A DNA stretch of 64,000 nt, from positions 589,921,832 to 589,985,831 of the forward strand of contig NC_053489.1 of the NCBI RefSeq assembly GCF_905171775.1, read 5' to 3'. Shown here piece by piece: positions 11,566 to 22,279 of this stretch. Under the pieces are notes generated by a model. It did not search any database. It was not told where the DNA came from and saw nothing but the letters and a program-made list of their open reading frames with translations. Source of the stretch: Rana temporaria. Taxonomy: Eukaryota; Chordata; Amphibia; Anura; Ranidae. Made by a program: the position numbers and the translations under genes. Each line of letters begins with the position of its first letter. Position 1 is the first letter of the stretch.

Positions 11566-13465
11566 TTAGAGTTACAGTGTGTATAGGATATATATGCATC
11601 CCAGGTGTTGTATATATATTTATACACTGTATTGAGTTTAGCTAGATCCGCTCTTCCTAATATACTGACAGGCAGGCAGGTGACTGTGCTAGCTCAGAGC
11701 CCCGCATGGCCAGGCCACGCTGTTTTTAAACTTTGACAGTGGGTGCGGGTAGAAGAACCCCCCCTGCTGTCACAGGGGGAGGACCGAGGGGGTGCAGGGA
11801 GACTGCTGGAGAATGCAACATGTTACACCATAAATATGGGTAGAATGATAAAGGCAGGGCACATGGAAAGTAAAAAATTACCACTTTATTCCTTCAAAAA
11901 TATAACACACTTACAACAAGGTAATCTTTGTTCAGCAAGAACGGCAGAGGGGAGCCATGTGGACAAACCCAGGATGGTATCAGGACCGTAATCGATAAGC
12001 CTCTGTGGTATGAAGCCAGACACACAGATGGAGCTGTCAGTGTCTATAGCTGTCCTGCGTGAACCTCATATCACAGCAACACAAGCATTAATGGGAGTGA
12101 ACGGGCAGCAACATGTTTCAGGGATCTTGCCCCCTTTTTCATGCCACCCTGCATACTATTGAGAGAATAACAATAAGTGTACTGCAGTGTAGAATTGTAC
12201 AGCTATACCAAAGAAAATGTGAGCTGTGGACTGCCTGCAACTACATGTAAGGGCCAAAGAAGAGGATAGAGAGTAAGAACATAGAAAGAGAAGCAAAGAA
12301 ATAGAGACAGTTAATACATAGAAGTAGGCGGAAAGGGAGGACAGGTAAGTTGGGGTGCCCCAATGACATTACCGTTATATGGGAAATGCACATTCTAATT
12401 CAAACAAAAGAACTACAGAGGGTCCAATGGGTGACAGAGGGGAGCTGCAAAAGATACATTAATAATCAGATGCTGATTATTCAGATGGTGTCAAGACACG
12501 GAGTTCTGTAACACGTTATTTCACCGTTATGGAAGATGCCGAGGAAATGGATTCTGTATCTCCAAAACCAATCTTCTACCTGATCTTCTCCAATTTTACT
12601 TGTCTTCTGGCTGCGCTGGGTCCTTGCCTGAATATAACTATGATTCTTCCTCACTTCATCTCACTGTCAGCAAGGCAGTTTCCTATGGGTGCAGCTTCAG
12701 AGTTATCCTGTAAACAAACCAGTCCTTTCCGTCAGGCGCTCTGGTAAAGACCAGGCATTTCTAGAGCAGGAAGTTCCTTCTCACACTCACTAGTGACACA
12801 TTTGGTAGTATTTTTAAAAGGCAAATAGACTGCATTTTGCAGGTGTAGTCGCACTCATTGTCACCAGAGCTTAGCAAATGTGGCATAGCTTCACTTTGTA
12901 AAGAATACCCAATTAGGTGCAAGAAGAATGAAGAAATGTAATCCATTCTCGAGCCGAGGATACAGAGAAAAAAAAAACGCAGACACAATCCTGTCTCCAT
13001 GTGAGGCAGCCGAGTGACGCTCACCCACGGTGACAACTCTTAAATAGCTGAGGGCAGGGCCACCCGTCATGTGCGCGGGTGAACCCATGACGTTTTTTTC
13101 AATGACTTTTATCTGTATTTCCGGGTCCCAACAATTCATTATAGTCGCGAGTATTTTTATATGACTTTAAATTACTTTTTTCCTTTAGAAATGTCATTTT
13201 TTACAAGGACGTTTCTAAATACAGGAAAAATGCCACATTACAGGCATACTATAGACACCCCCCATGTAGGAAATTTAAAGAAAAATATTTCACTTTTATT
13301 GTTTCACTTCCAAAAAAACGACCGTTTTCAAAACTTATTTTTGCATTGATACATGTCCCCTGGGGCAGGACCCAGGCCCCAAACACTTTTTATGACAATA
13401 ACTTGCATATTAGCCTTTTAAATTAGCACTGTTGATTTTTCACGTTCGTGTCCCATAGACTTTAA

Positions 13466-13889
13466 GGCCGCGTACACACGGCCGGACATGTCCGCTGAAA
13501 CTGGTCCACGGACCAGTTTCCGCGGACATGTCCGACCGTGTGTACGGCCTAGCGGACAGGTTTCCAGCGGACAAAAGTTTCTTAGCATGCTAAGAAACTT
13601 GTCCGGTGGAAACCTGTCCATCGGACATGTCCGATGGTTAGTACACCTAACCATCGGACCGAAATCCCCCGCATGCGTCAAAGTGACGCATGCATGGAAG
13701 CATTGAACTTCCTGGTTCGCGCACGTCGCCGCGTCATCGTCGCCGCCACGTCACCGCGTTTTCTGTCTGCGGGGAATTTGGTCTGATGGTGTGTACACAC
13801 ATCAGACCAAAAGCTCCCAGCAGATATGTCCGATGAAAACAGTCCATGGACCGTTTTCATCGGACATGTCTGATCGTGTGTACAGGGCC
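13466..13889. mobile_element. Harbinger-type MITE with TAA duplication, 424 bp
   Basis: Ends GGCCGCGTACACACG and CGTGTGTACAGGGCC are flanked by TAA (13463-13465 and 13890-13892). Same family as the 11085 and 62452 elements by terminal sequence; the interior is a different palindrome built from CGGACATGTCCG units. Confidence 0.9.
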
Positions 13890-14070
13890 TAATGGTGTTT
13901 GCGTGTTCGAACAAATTTCTTGACTGAACCGGGGGGGGGGGGGGGGGTATGTTCGGCTAATCCCTATCAGTTTCTGGTGCTGAGGCTTGATAAGCTGAAA
14001 TTTCAGCTTCAAAGCAGAACAAAAGGCATTTGTTTTTGTTTTTTCATTTTAGATTAATAGATAGAGTAAT

Positions 14071-14690
14071 GCCTCGTACACACGATCAGTTTTCCCGACG
14101 GGAAAACTGTGAGGAGAACTTTTGGACCGGGAATCCCGGCCGTGTGTATGCTCCCCGTAGTTTTTCAGACGGGAAAACTGCCCAAAAAACGCCAGACAAA
14201 AAAGAGAACTGCCCCGTACACACGTGTGGGATTTCCGACGGTAAAAGTTCCCGTCGAAAATCCCGAGGGGAAAACCGAGAACCAGCTTGGTTCAGTCTTT
14301 CCCCTACACACGGCCGGTTTTCCCAACAGGAAAACTGCGATGGAGCTTTGGCCGGGTGTATGCTCCATCACAGTTTTTCCCACAGGAAAACTGCCAAAAA
14401 ACGCCCAGCAAAAGTCTGCCGGTTTTCCCGGCGGGAAAAAAAAGAACTGGTTCTTTTTTTTGTCCTGTCGGAAAAACTGCGAGGAGCATACACACAGCCG
14501 GGATTCCCGACCAAAAGCTCTCCTCACAGTTTTACCGTCTGGAAAACTGATCGTGTGTACGGGGCAAACCAGTTCTCTTTTTGCCCGGCGTTTTTTGGCA
14601 GCTTTCCTTTGGGAAAAACTGCGATGGAGCATACACACGGCTGGGATTCCCGGCCAAAGCTCTATCGCAGGGGAAGGGATAACCAGTGTT
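14071..14690. mobile_element. GTACACACG-type MITE cluster with GGAAAACTG repeats
   Basis: GCCTCGTACACACGATCAG at 14075 and its near-complement at about 14546-14566 (CTGATCGTGTGTACGGGGC) bound a segment of alternating GGGAAAACTG/CAGTTTTCCC units. Further units continue to about 14690, suggesting a second, partial copy. Long frames on both strands here (up to 235 codons) come from the repeat structure and show no domain. Confidence 0.65.
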
Positions 14691-14757
14691 GGATTTATGG
14701 TACCTTTCCAAAGCTTGTATTTAAAATAAGGAAGTAATTAAATAAAACATTTACAAA

Positions 14758-14779
14758 GGTACTATATATATATATATAT

Positions 14780-14814
<35 letters not shown>

Positions 14815-14815
14815 C
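14758..14815. repeat. (TA)n(GATA)n microsatellite
   Basis: A TA run followed by about nine GATA units. Confidence 0.95.
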
Positions 14816-14954
14816 ACGGTGACAGGGCCTCTTTAAAAGCAGAAATTCAATTGGATGCCAAGCAAGGTAGGAAATCTACATTCCCTTGAGGCGTGGGCTT
14901 CTTGTTTAGGGTGATGAGTCCTATTCGCACTCTGAAGTTAGTGGAGAACCTTAA

Positions 14955-15364
14955 AGCGGGGGTTCACCCCGTACTCACTGTTATAGCGTACATAGAAGAT
15001 TCCGGGGAATGGGCGTTCCTATGGACAGGGAAGGTGATTGACGGCCGGCCGTGGCACGTCACGCTTCTCCGGAAATAGCCGAAATAGGCTTGGCTCTTCA
15101 CGGCGCCTGCGCATAGCCTGTGCGCAGGCGCCGTGAAGAGCCGAGACCTACTCCGGCTGTCTTCGGGGAGCGTGACGTGCCAGAGCCGGCCGTCAATCAC
15201 CCTCCCTCTTGCTAGGAACGCCCATTCCCCGCGGCAGACGGAATCGTCAATGCACGATATAACCGTGAGTACCGGGATAAAAAAATTAAGACCGGCATAG
15301 TGTAGCTCGCGCTACTATGCCGGATTTTATGCTGCATTGTTCTTAAGGAGGGTGAACTACCGCT
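14955..15364. mobile_element. MITE flanked by TTAA, 410 bp
   Basis: Ends AGCGGGGGTTCACCC and GGGTGAACTACCGCT are flanked by TTAA on both sides (14951-14954, 15365-15368), as for piggyBac-type insertion. The core has a strong palindrome at about 15095-15142 (GGCTCTTCACGGCGCCTGCG and its complement). No coding sequence. Confidence 0.75.
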
Positions 15365-15368
15365 TTAA

Positions 15369-16798
15369 CATTTACAAGCCTTGTAAAAACATATGCACTA
15401 CAGCAGTGTTTGGGCACCACCTAGTGGTTCTTGATAATATTACTTGTATATTAGTATTGGTATGGTATTACCAGTGTAGTTTGTAGTGGGAAGAGTCTTT
15501 GATTTAGTCCTGGTTCACAATAATGCGATGCGGGAAACGCACAAGCTTTGTGAACAGGCTGTGATTCAGGTGCGGGGAAAAAAAGATTCTGCACCATACA
15601 TATAAAATGTATGGCTGAAATCATACCGCACAGACATTGCATGTGATGTGCACAGGAATGCAATGCGATTCCTGTGCGAATCACATGTACAAGTGTGAAG
15701 GATAATTGTGACTTGAAGCAAATTTTTGCCCACTCTAGCAAGGCCCACTCTCCTGCCCCCCCCCCCCTTACACATTTAAAATTTTTAAACTCCTCACCTA
15801 GGTGAGAATGATGTTAGGGGCCCGCGTTTGCACAAACTCGTGGCGGTGTGGGAAAAGGTTTAGTTTTTTTTTTAAAAAATTTGGGGGGTTGGGCGAAGTT
15901 CCTCTTTAAGCTATAAAACTCCTTAACAACGAACTATAGTCAAACTGTATTCATTTTCTATAGATCAGATTGTGAAGGGCCCATTCACACCTGCTGCATT
16001 GCAAAAGCAGTCCCAAAGCAATGGTAATTTACCCCACATCCTGTTGCTTCAGCTCACACCAGTTTGCTGGAAAAAAAGCAGGGCATTCTGAATTTTTGTG
16101 AAGCATGTTTTGAAGCTCTGTAACACATCGCAATGTACTGCAGCACATAATAACACTGGGAAGTTAAAAAAACTTAAAGACACGCATTGCAGTGCTGTGG
16201 TGAGAATAGCCCCCTTAATTCTGAGAATAAAACCAAATTTTAGAATTAAAAAAAAAAAAAAAATATGCATAAAAATACATTTCTATTTTTTATTTACAGG
16301 TTACCTTGATCTATGTCTAATACAATGCTCACAAAGTGATAATAAATGTTTTTTGAATTGTCATACTCCACAGTGTATTCACTTTAAAAAAAAAATTGTC
16401 AAGTTAAAAAGTATAGTATATTCACCAATTGTATCATTCCTAAGGTAGCAATTCCTTAAAAGCAAAACGCAATATGCTTCAGCGGCTATTCATTTTTTTT
16501 TTTTACAGCTAGGATTATTCAGATAAAGAGACGTGAGCTCCACCTGCTGACCGAATAGGTAAATATGAAATATTTATATGCAATATTTTATATTTACCTG
16601 GCAGAAAAGTAAACTGTTTTTAACATTACATTTTTTAAGCTTTGAACCAAATAAATATATGCATAAAAGGCACACAACCCCTGTGCTTTTCCTTTTTATC
16701 AAACCTTAACTGGTTGAAATTTAAAAAAAATATGTCTGACTTAGTAGCCGTTCCCAGAAAGAGAACATGACATAAAGTTAACCCAGCAAGATAGTAAC
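15369..16798. other. No recognisable gene
   Basis: Non-coding, with C-run (15758) and A-run (16246) simple sequence. Nothing further supported. Confidence 0.45.
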
Positions 16799-16801
16799 AT
16801 A

Positions 16802-18645
16802 GGGCCAAATTCTCAAAAGAGATACGCAGGCGGAACTGCTGTTCAGCCTGTGTATCTCTGTGCCTAACTTTGGAAATGATCCTCAAAAGGCTTTTTCCAA
16901 AGTTAGGCAGAAGATCTGACATGTGTAAGACACTTACACTGTCAGATCTTAGGATGCAGTACCGCATCCGCCGCTGGGGGCATTTCTCATTGTAATGCCG
17001 CTTTGCGTATGCAAATGAGGACTTAAGCAGATCCACAAAGCTTTTAAGCATTGTGGTTTCTGCGTAAGTTCCGATTTGATTGCGCAAAACTAGGGCTGGT
17101 TTTACAATGTGGAAAGTTAGTAACACCATGTAAAAGCACATTCAAGCGACGGCATTTGGTATGCATTCCTGAGGGAGAACTCCACGGCAATTTGTAAAAT
17201 CAAAACCGGCATGGGTTCCCCCCCCAGGAGCATACCAGGCCCTTAGGTCTGGTATGGGTTGTAAGGAGACCCCCCCTACGCCGAAAAATCGACGTAGGGG
17301 GTCCCCCTACAATCCATATCAGACCCGTATCCAAAGCACGCTACCCGGCCGGCCAGGAATGGGAGTGGGGACGAGCGAGCGCCCCCCCCTCCTGAGCCGT
17401 ACCAGGCCGCATGCCCTCAACATGGGGGGGTTGGGTGCTCTGGGGCAGGGGGGCGCACTGCGGGCCCCCCCCACCCCAGAGCACCCTGTCCCCATGTTGA
17501 TGAGGACAGGACCTCTTCCCGACAACCCTGGCCGTTGGTTGTCGTGGTCTGCGGGCGGGGGCTTATCGGAATCTGGGAGTCCCCTCAAATAAGGGGGCCC
17601 CCAGATACCGGCCCCCCACCCTAAGTGAATGGATATGGGGTACATCGTACCCCTACCCATTCACCTGGAGGCAAAGTGATAGTTATTAAACACACAACAC
17701 AAGGGTTTTTAAAATCATTTATTAGTCTGCTCCGGAGGCCCCCCTGTCTTCTTTAGCTCTAATACCAGGGGGGGCTTCTTCTTCCGCTCTCCGGGGGGGC
17801 TTCTTCTTCCGCTCTCCAGGGGGGTCTTCTCCGCTCTCCGGGGGTCTTCTTCTATCTTCGCCGCTCTCCGCTGTTGACTCGGCGCACCCCAGTTCTTCTC
17901 CAGCTGTCCGGTGCCTTCTTCTTCAGCGCTGGCTGCCTGCTATCTTCGTGTGTTAGCTCAATTACTAGCAGGCAGCCAGCACGGTCTTCTGTGACGTCAT
18001 CTTCTTCTCTTCTCTTCTTCTCCCTTCTTCCGATGTTGACCCGACGCCTCTTCTCACTGCAATGATGGAAGCGCGCCTTGCATCCGATTTATATAGGCCT
18101 CACCGTCCCATCATGCTCCGGTAGGTACCCACGTGGGTAGGCACCACATGGGGACAGGGTGCTCTGCCGGGGGGGGCCCGCAGTGTGCCCCCCTGCCCCA
18201 GAGCACCCAACCCCCCCATGTTGAGGGCATGCAGCCTGGTACGGCTCAGGAGGGGGGGGGGCGGCGCTCGCTCGTCCCCATTCCTGGCCGGCCGGGTAGC
18301 GTGCTTTGGATACGGGTCTGGTATGGATTGTAGGGGGACCCCCTACGTCGATTTTTTGGCGTAGGGGGGTCTCCTTACAACCGATACCAGACCTAAGGGC
18401 CTGGTATGCTCCTGGGGGTAACGTAACTTCACGCATGCGCAGTACGGCCGGCGCGGGAGCGCGCCTAATTTAAATGGGACTCGCCCCATTTGAATAGGAA
18501 CGCCTTGCGCCGGCCGGATTTAAGTTACACAGCCTGAAATTTCTAGGTAAGTGCTTTGTGGATCGGGCACTTAGGTAGAAATTTAACGCCTGTGTAACTT
18601 AACTGCTGAAAGTTAAGTTAGGCAGCTTTTTTGAGAATTTGGCCC
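16802..18645. mobile_element. Large fold-back element, 1.84 kb
   Basis: Termini GGGCCAAATTCTCAAAA and its complement are flanked by ATA on each side (16799-16801, 18646-18648). Inside, two inverted arms of about 290 bp (17218-17500 and 18133-18425) share CTGGTATG, GTAGGGGG and CATGTTGAGGGCATGC words. They enclose a C/T-rich stretch. Frames across the GC-rich arms (up to 115 codons) are unselected shadows. Probably a non-autonomous Harbinger-like element. Confidence 0.75.
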
Positions 18646-18648
18646 ATA

Positions 18649-19249
18649 TTGTATACAACAACATGTTAATGTGTGCAATTAAATTGTATATAAAATTGCA
18701 ATGTTGATCAGTGTGAAAAGTGTGCCTGCTGTACATAACATGCATTAGAGCTGATGAAAACAGGACTGGAAAAGGAATTTGGAATGGCGATTAACAATAA
18801 GCTAAATAGCACTAACAATGCCGAGTAGCAGCTGTAAAACAAAAAAAGTATTGAGATGTGGTAAAAGGCCATTAAAACAATGATTTGATTTTAGTACTAA
18901 AACTTGCAAGGCCAAATTTTGAATATGGGGTATGATTAGGACACCATGTTGGTTGGGTTCTAGCAAATAAATAAATAAAAGGGATAGGATGGAGGTTTGT
19001 GTGGGGTGTCTTCCCACTGGGCGGTTGTCCTTTGCTGGAGTTAATTTTAATACAGTTCTGTTTCTGCAACTGGACTCTGTATGTTCACTGCCACCGCACC
19101 ACGCTGCACTCCCCCCCCCCACACTTGGTGAGAGGGGGAGCGGGAACCATCATGGCACCATTAGGATTGGCTCTGGTGCATACGTTTAATGGCTCCAATA
19201 TTCCTCTGGCTGAGTGAGAGGGGATTGAGAAAGTGTGTAGCGCCTGCAT
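18649..19249. other. No recognisable feature
   Basis: Non-coding. No domain, repeat pair or terminus seen. Confidence 0.4.
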
Positions 19250-19359
19250 CAGGCTCCCGCCCAGCTAATCGCAAAGCTGGCTTTCAACTTCTTGGAGGCC
19301 GAGTGGTTATGGTGCTGCCGGAAGAGGATCGGGCCACCCTGGAGCAAATTGAAGAGCGC
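19250..19359 (+). pseudogene. Left half of a gag-like relic split by the Gypsy element
   Basis: A short open stretch translates to a segment ending LEQIEER immediately before the Gypsy insertion point. The matching right half resumes after the second TSD copy at 44057 in the same frame for a few codons before a stop. It looks like retroelement gag, but the family is not identified. Confidence 0.3.
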
Positions 19360-20075
19360 TGTCACGTACCTGGTTGACGAGCCCGACGTGCAAGGAGTGG
19401 CTGCCCTTGCTCCTCTGACCACGAGACCCCTGATAGAGCAGACAGGGGGCTCGGGGGTACAGAGTTGCACGAGTGCCGGTTGCAGCGCTGGTGCTGAGCT
19501 GAGAGGAGCTCCAGAGGTCCCGGACTGCGTAGGGAAGCAGGTGCAGGCTGGCGGACCCGATAGGCAGGTGAAGGTGCAGGAAGCAGACGAGGCAGCAACA
19601 GCGGGGAAGGTGTATTGTAGTCCAGTGGGGACAAGTCCCAGCAGAGGGATCCGCTGATGGGTATTGGATCCGGTACAGGTGCGGAAGGCAAGCAGAGTCA
19701 AGTCCAGGCAGAGTCGGCAACAGGCGGGCAGCAGAAGTACAGTGGGTCAGGCAGGAGAATGGTCAGGCGATCCGTAGTCAGGGCAGGCGGCAGGCAGGGA
19801 GAGACAGGTACAAGCCGGGTGATCAGGAATCAGGTATAACAGGAACAAGGATACAAGGGTCACAGGGGGCGCTGTAGACAGGTCAGCAAGAAGTGCAGGG
19901 GTCAGGATCCTTTTGAACCCGAGTTTGGCGCCAAAAGGGTGTCCTCACGTGCACGCGCGCTGCCGCCGCTGGTGCGCGCGCCCGTGTGCGCGCCTGTGCC
20001 GCGATTGCGAGTGCGCGCGCCCGCGCGCGCCAAAGTGCCGCTACTGCCATCTAGTGGCCGAGATTGTTCATGACA
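19360..20075 (-). repeat. Gypsy 3' LTR
   Basis: 716 bp, TGTCATGAAC...GTACGTGACA on the minus strand. It lacks about 33 bp of a CGCG-rich stretch present in the 5' LTR. The last roughly 58 codons of the pol frame run into it. Confidence 0.93.
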
Positions 20076-21448
20076 TTGCCCCCCTCCAATGGGCAGCCTC
20101 CGGATGCCCAACTGAGACAACTTAAGAGGATGAGCATCTTTAAAGGACTGGACCAATCTCTCCGCATGGATGTTACATTCTGGTTCCCATGAATTATCTT
20201 CGGGTCCATAGCCCTTCCATTTCACTAAGAACTGGATCTGGCCGCCTCTCTTCCTACAGTCCAGGATAGCTTCCACCTCAAACTCTTCCTCACCGTCGAC
20301 TAGAACTGGTTCAGGAGGCCCGGTGTCCCTCTGAGGGAAAGGATCAGGGACGTCAGGTTTGAGAAGAGTAACGTGGAACACTGGATGGATGCGGAAGGAT
20401 TCAGGCAGTTCCAATTCATACGCCACGTTATTGATTTTCCTCTTGACGGGAAAGGGACCCAAAAATTTTGGACCCAATTTCTTTGATGGACATGCCAGTT
20501 TCAGGTTTTGAGTGGATAGCCACACTTGGTCTCCTGGTTCTAGGTTAGGCTCCCCCCTCCTTTTCCTGTCAAACACCTCTTTGTTATACTCCTGCGTCTT
20601 GGTCATGGTTTCCTGCAGAATCCTATTGTTGGTGCTGAAAAAGTTCAAAGTCTCCTGGACCGCGGGTACAGTACTTTCAGGGACGGAATTAGACATGAAC
20701 AAGGGGTGGAAGCCGTAGTTTGCATAAAACGGAGATTGTCTTGTGGCGGAGTGAATAGAGTTATTATACGCAAACTCGGCTAAGGGCAGCAAGGAAGCCC
20801 AATCTTCTTGGGAAAAGGAAGAGAAACAGCGTAGGTATTGTTCAACAGTCTGATTAGTTCTCTCCGTCTGACCGTTCGACTGCGGGTGGTACGCTGAGGA
20901 GAACGACAGGCCGATATTAAGGGCTTCGCAGAGTGCTCTCCAAAACCTGGACGTAAATTGTACCCCCCGGTCGGATACAATATTTGCAGGGACCCCGTGG
21001 AGTCTCACAATTTCTTTGATGAACATCCTTGCTGTTTCTGAAGCAGAGGGTGTGCCCCTCATGGGCAAAAAGTGAGCCATTTTGGAGAGTCTATCCACCA
21101 CCACAAAGATGGTGGTAAAGCCCTCCGACCGGGGAAGTTCAACGATGAAATCCATGGAGATCATCTTCCAGGGTCTTTCTGGTACCGACAGTGGCTTCAG
21201 TAATCCCCAGGCTCTAGACGTACTTCCCTTGTTCCGTATACAAGTGGCACAAGACTCCACGTATTTCCTGCAGTCTGTTAAAAGTTGGGGCCACCAGAAC
21301 GTACGCTGTAACAACTCTGATGTTTTGTGCACCCCAAAATGACCGGCCAGCTTGTGATCATGACAAAACCTTAGGACGGTGACCCGTACACCTTCAGGTA
21401 CAAAAATTCTGTCTTGATGCCACAACAACCCATCCTTCAGCTGAAGAT
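19902..21448 (-). CDS. pol: Gypsy integrase with C-terminal chromodomain (3' part of gag-pol)
   Basis: This is the distal segment of the split gag-pol frame. Numbered from a methionine at 21428, it has an HHCC zinc-binding domain (H30, H34, C60, C63) and an integrase core with D93, D153 and E189, the canonical DD35E spacing. A GPY/F-type module follows (about 317-328) and then a chromodomain (about 382-430) with the hallmark WKGYG and SWEP motifs. Chromodomains of this class direct integration by reading histone marks. Upstream codons before the methionine are in frame with the RT/RNase H segment across the hAT insertion. The frame has no stop until 19902, inside the 3' LTR. All catalytic residues are present. 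Confidence 0.95.
20076..20087 (-). other. Gypsy polypurine tract
   Basis: GGAGGGGGGCAA on the minus strand directly abuts the 3' LTR, the expected primer for plus-strand DNA synthesis. Confidence 0.85.
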
Positions 21449-21624
21449 TAGTGTTGAGCAGAATATGCCATATTCGATTTCGCGATATATCTCGAATATA
21501 TATTCGAATATTCGAGATATATTCGCTAAATTCGAATATTCGTGATATTTTATCGAAATTAATTGATTGCGATTTTTCGCTATTGCGAATGCGAAAATAA
21601 TTGCGATTTTTTAATAACTGCGGT

Positions 21625-22190
21625 AGGAGCGCTCTGATTGGCTTAGAATATTCGTGATATTTTATCGAAATATCGCAACATGCGAATGCGATATTTATTG
21701 CGGAATTTCGAGATATGCTGGAGGAGCGCTCTGATTGGCTTAGAATATTCGTGATATTTTATCGAAATATCGCAACATGCGAATGCGATATTAATTGCGG
21801 AATTTCGAGATATGCTGGAGGAGCGCTCTGATTGGCTCAGAATATTCGTGATATTTTATCGAAATATCGCAACATGCGAATGCGATATTTATTGCGGAAT
21901 TTCGAGATATGCTGGAGGAGCGCTCTGATTGGCTCAGAATATTCGTGATATTTTATCGAAATATCGCAACATGCGAATGCGATATTTATTGCGCAATTTC
22001 GAGATATGCTGGAGGAGCGCTCTGATTGGCTCAGAATATTCCTGATATTTTATCGAAATATCGCAACATGCGAATGCGATATTTATTGCGCAATTTCGAG
22101 ATATGCTGGAGGAGCGCTCTGATTGGCTCAGAATATTCCTGATATTTTATCGAAATATCGCAACATGCGAATGCGAAATTGATTGCAGAT
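21625..22190. repeat. Left subterminal tandem repeats of the hAT element
   Basis: About six units of roughly 95 bp, each containing ATATTCSTGATATTTTATCG, CGCAACATGCGAATGCGATA and GAGGAGCGCTCTGATTGGCT. GCTCTGATTGGC also occurs near the right end at about 36610, so these units may be transposase-binding or promoter modules. The last unit is degenerate. Confidence 0.85.
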
Positions 22191-22279
22191 ATTTCGAAAA
22201 CTGCTGTAGCAGCACTCTGAAATCGAATATGTATGATATTTTAACCAAAATACATATTGCGATTGCGATTTTTCGATCG

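Larger units (their letters stand above)
10567..13966. mobile_element. Compound TTCGAAC-rich DNA transposon, non-autonomous
   Basis: The left part (10567-10630) is packed with GTTCGAGTC/GACTCGAAC palindromes. The right part (13890-13966) has GTGTTCGAACAAATTTC, a G17 run and GTTCGGCTAATCCC. Between lie two CCAAT/TATA cassettes, a GC-rich stretch, and sequence (about 13040-13460) of a type I associate with abundant ranid repeats. Two GTACACACG MITEs are inserted (11085, 13466). The layout, palindromic TTCG ends plus a CCAAT/TATA unit, resembles the right end of the hAT element at 21449-37128. No TSD was found, so the outer limits are approximate. Confidence 0.45.

Noticed and set aside
10567..13966. 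8-bp duplication for the TTCGAAC-rich element
   Set aside because: Several candidate boundaries were compared and none gave matching 8-bp flanks, so it is reported without a TSD.
14030..14737. Overlapping frames of 235, 206 and 157 codons
   Set aside because: All arise from GGAAAACTG palindromic repeats of a MITE and are open on both strands at once; no domain.
19249..19720. Frames of 109-150 codons, repeated at 43118-43663
   Set aside because: They lie in the two Gypsy LTRs in several frames on both strands; GC-rich sequence without stops, not genes.
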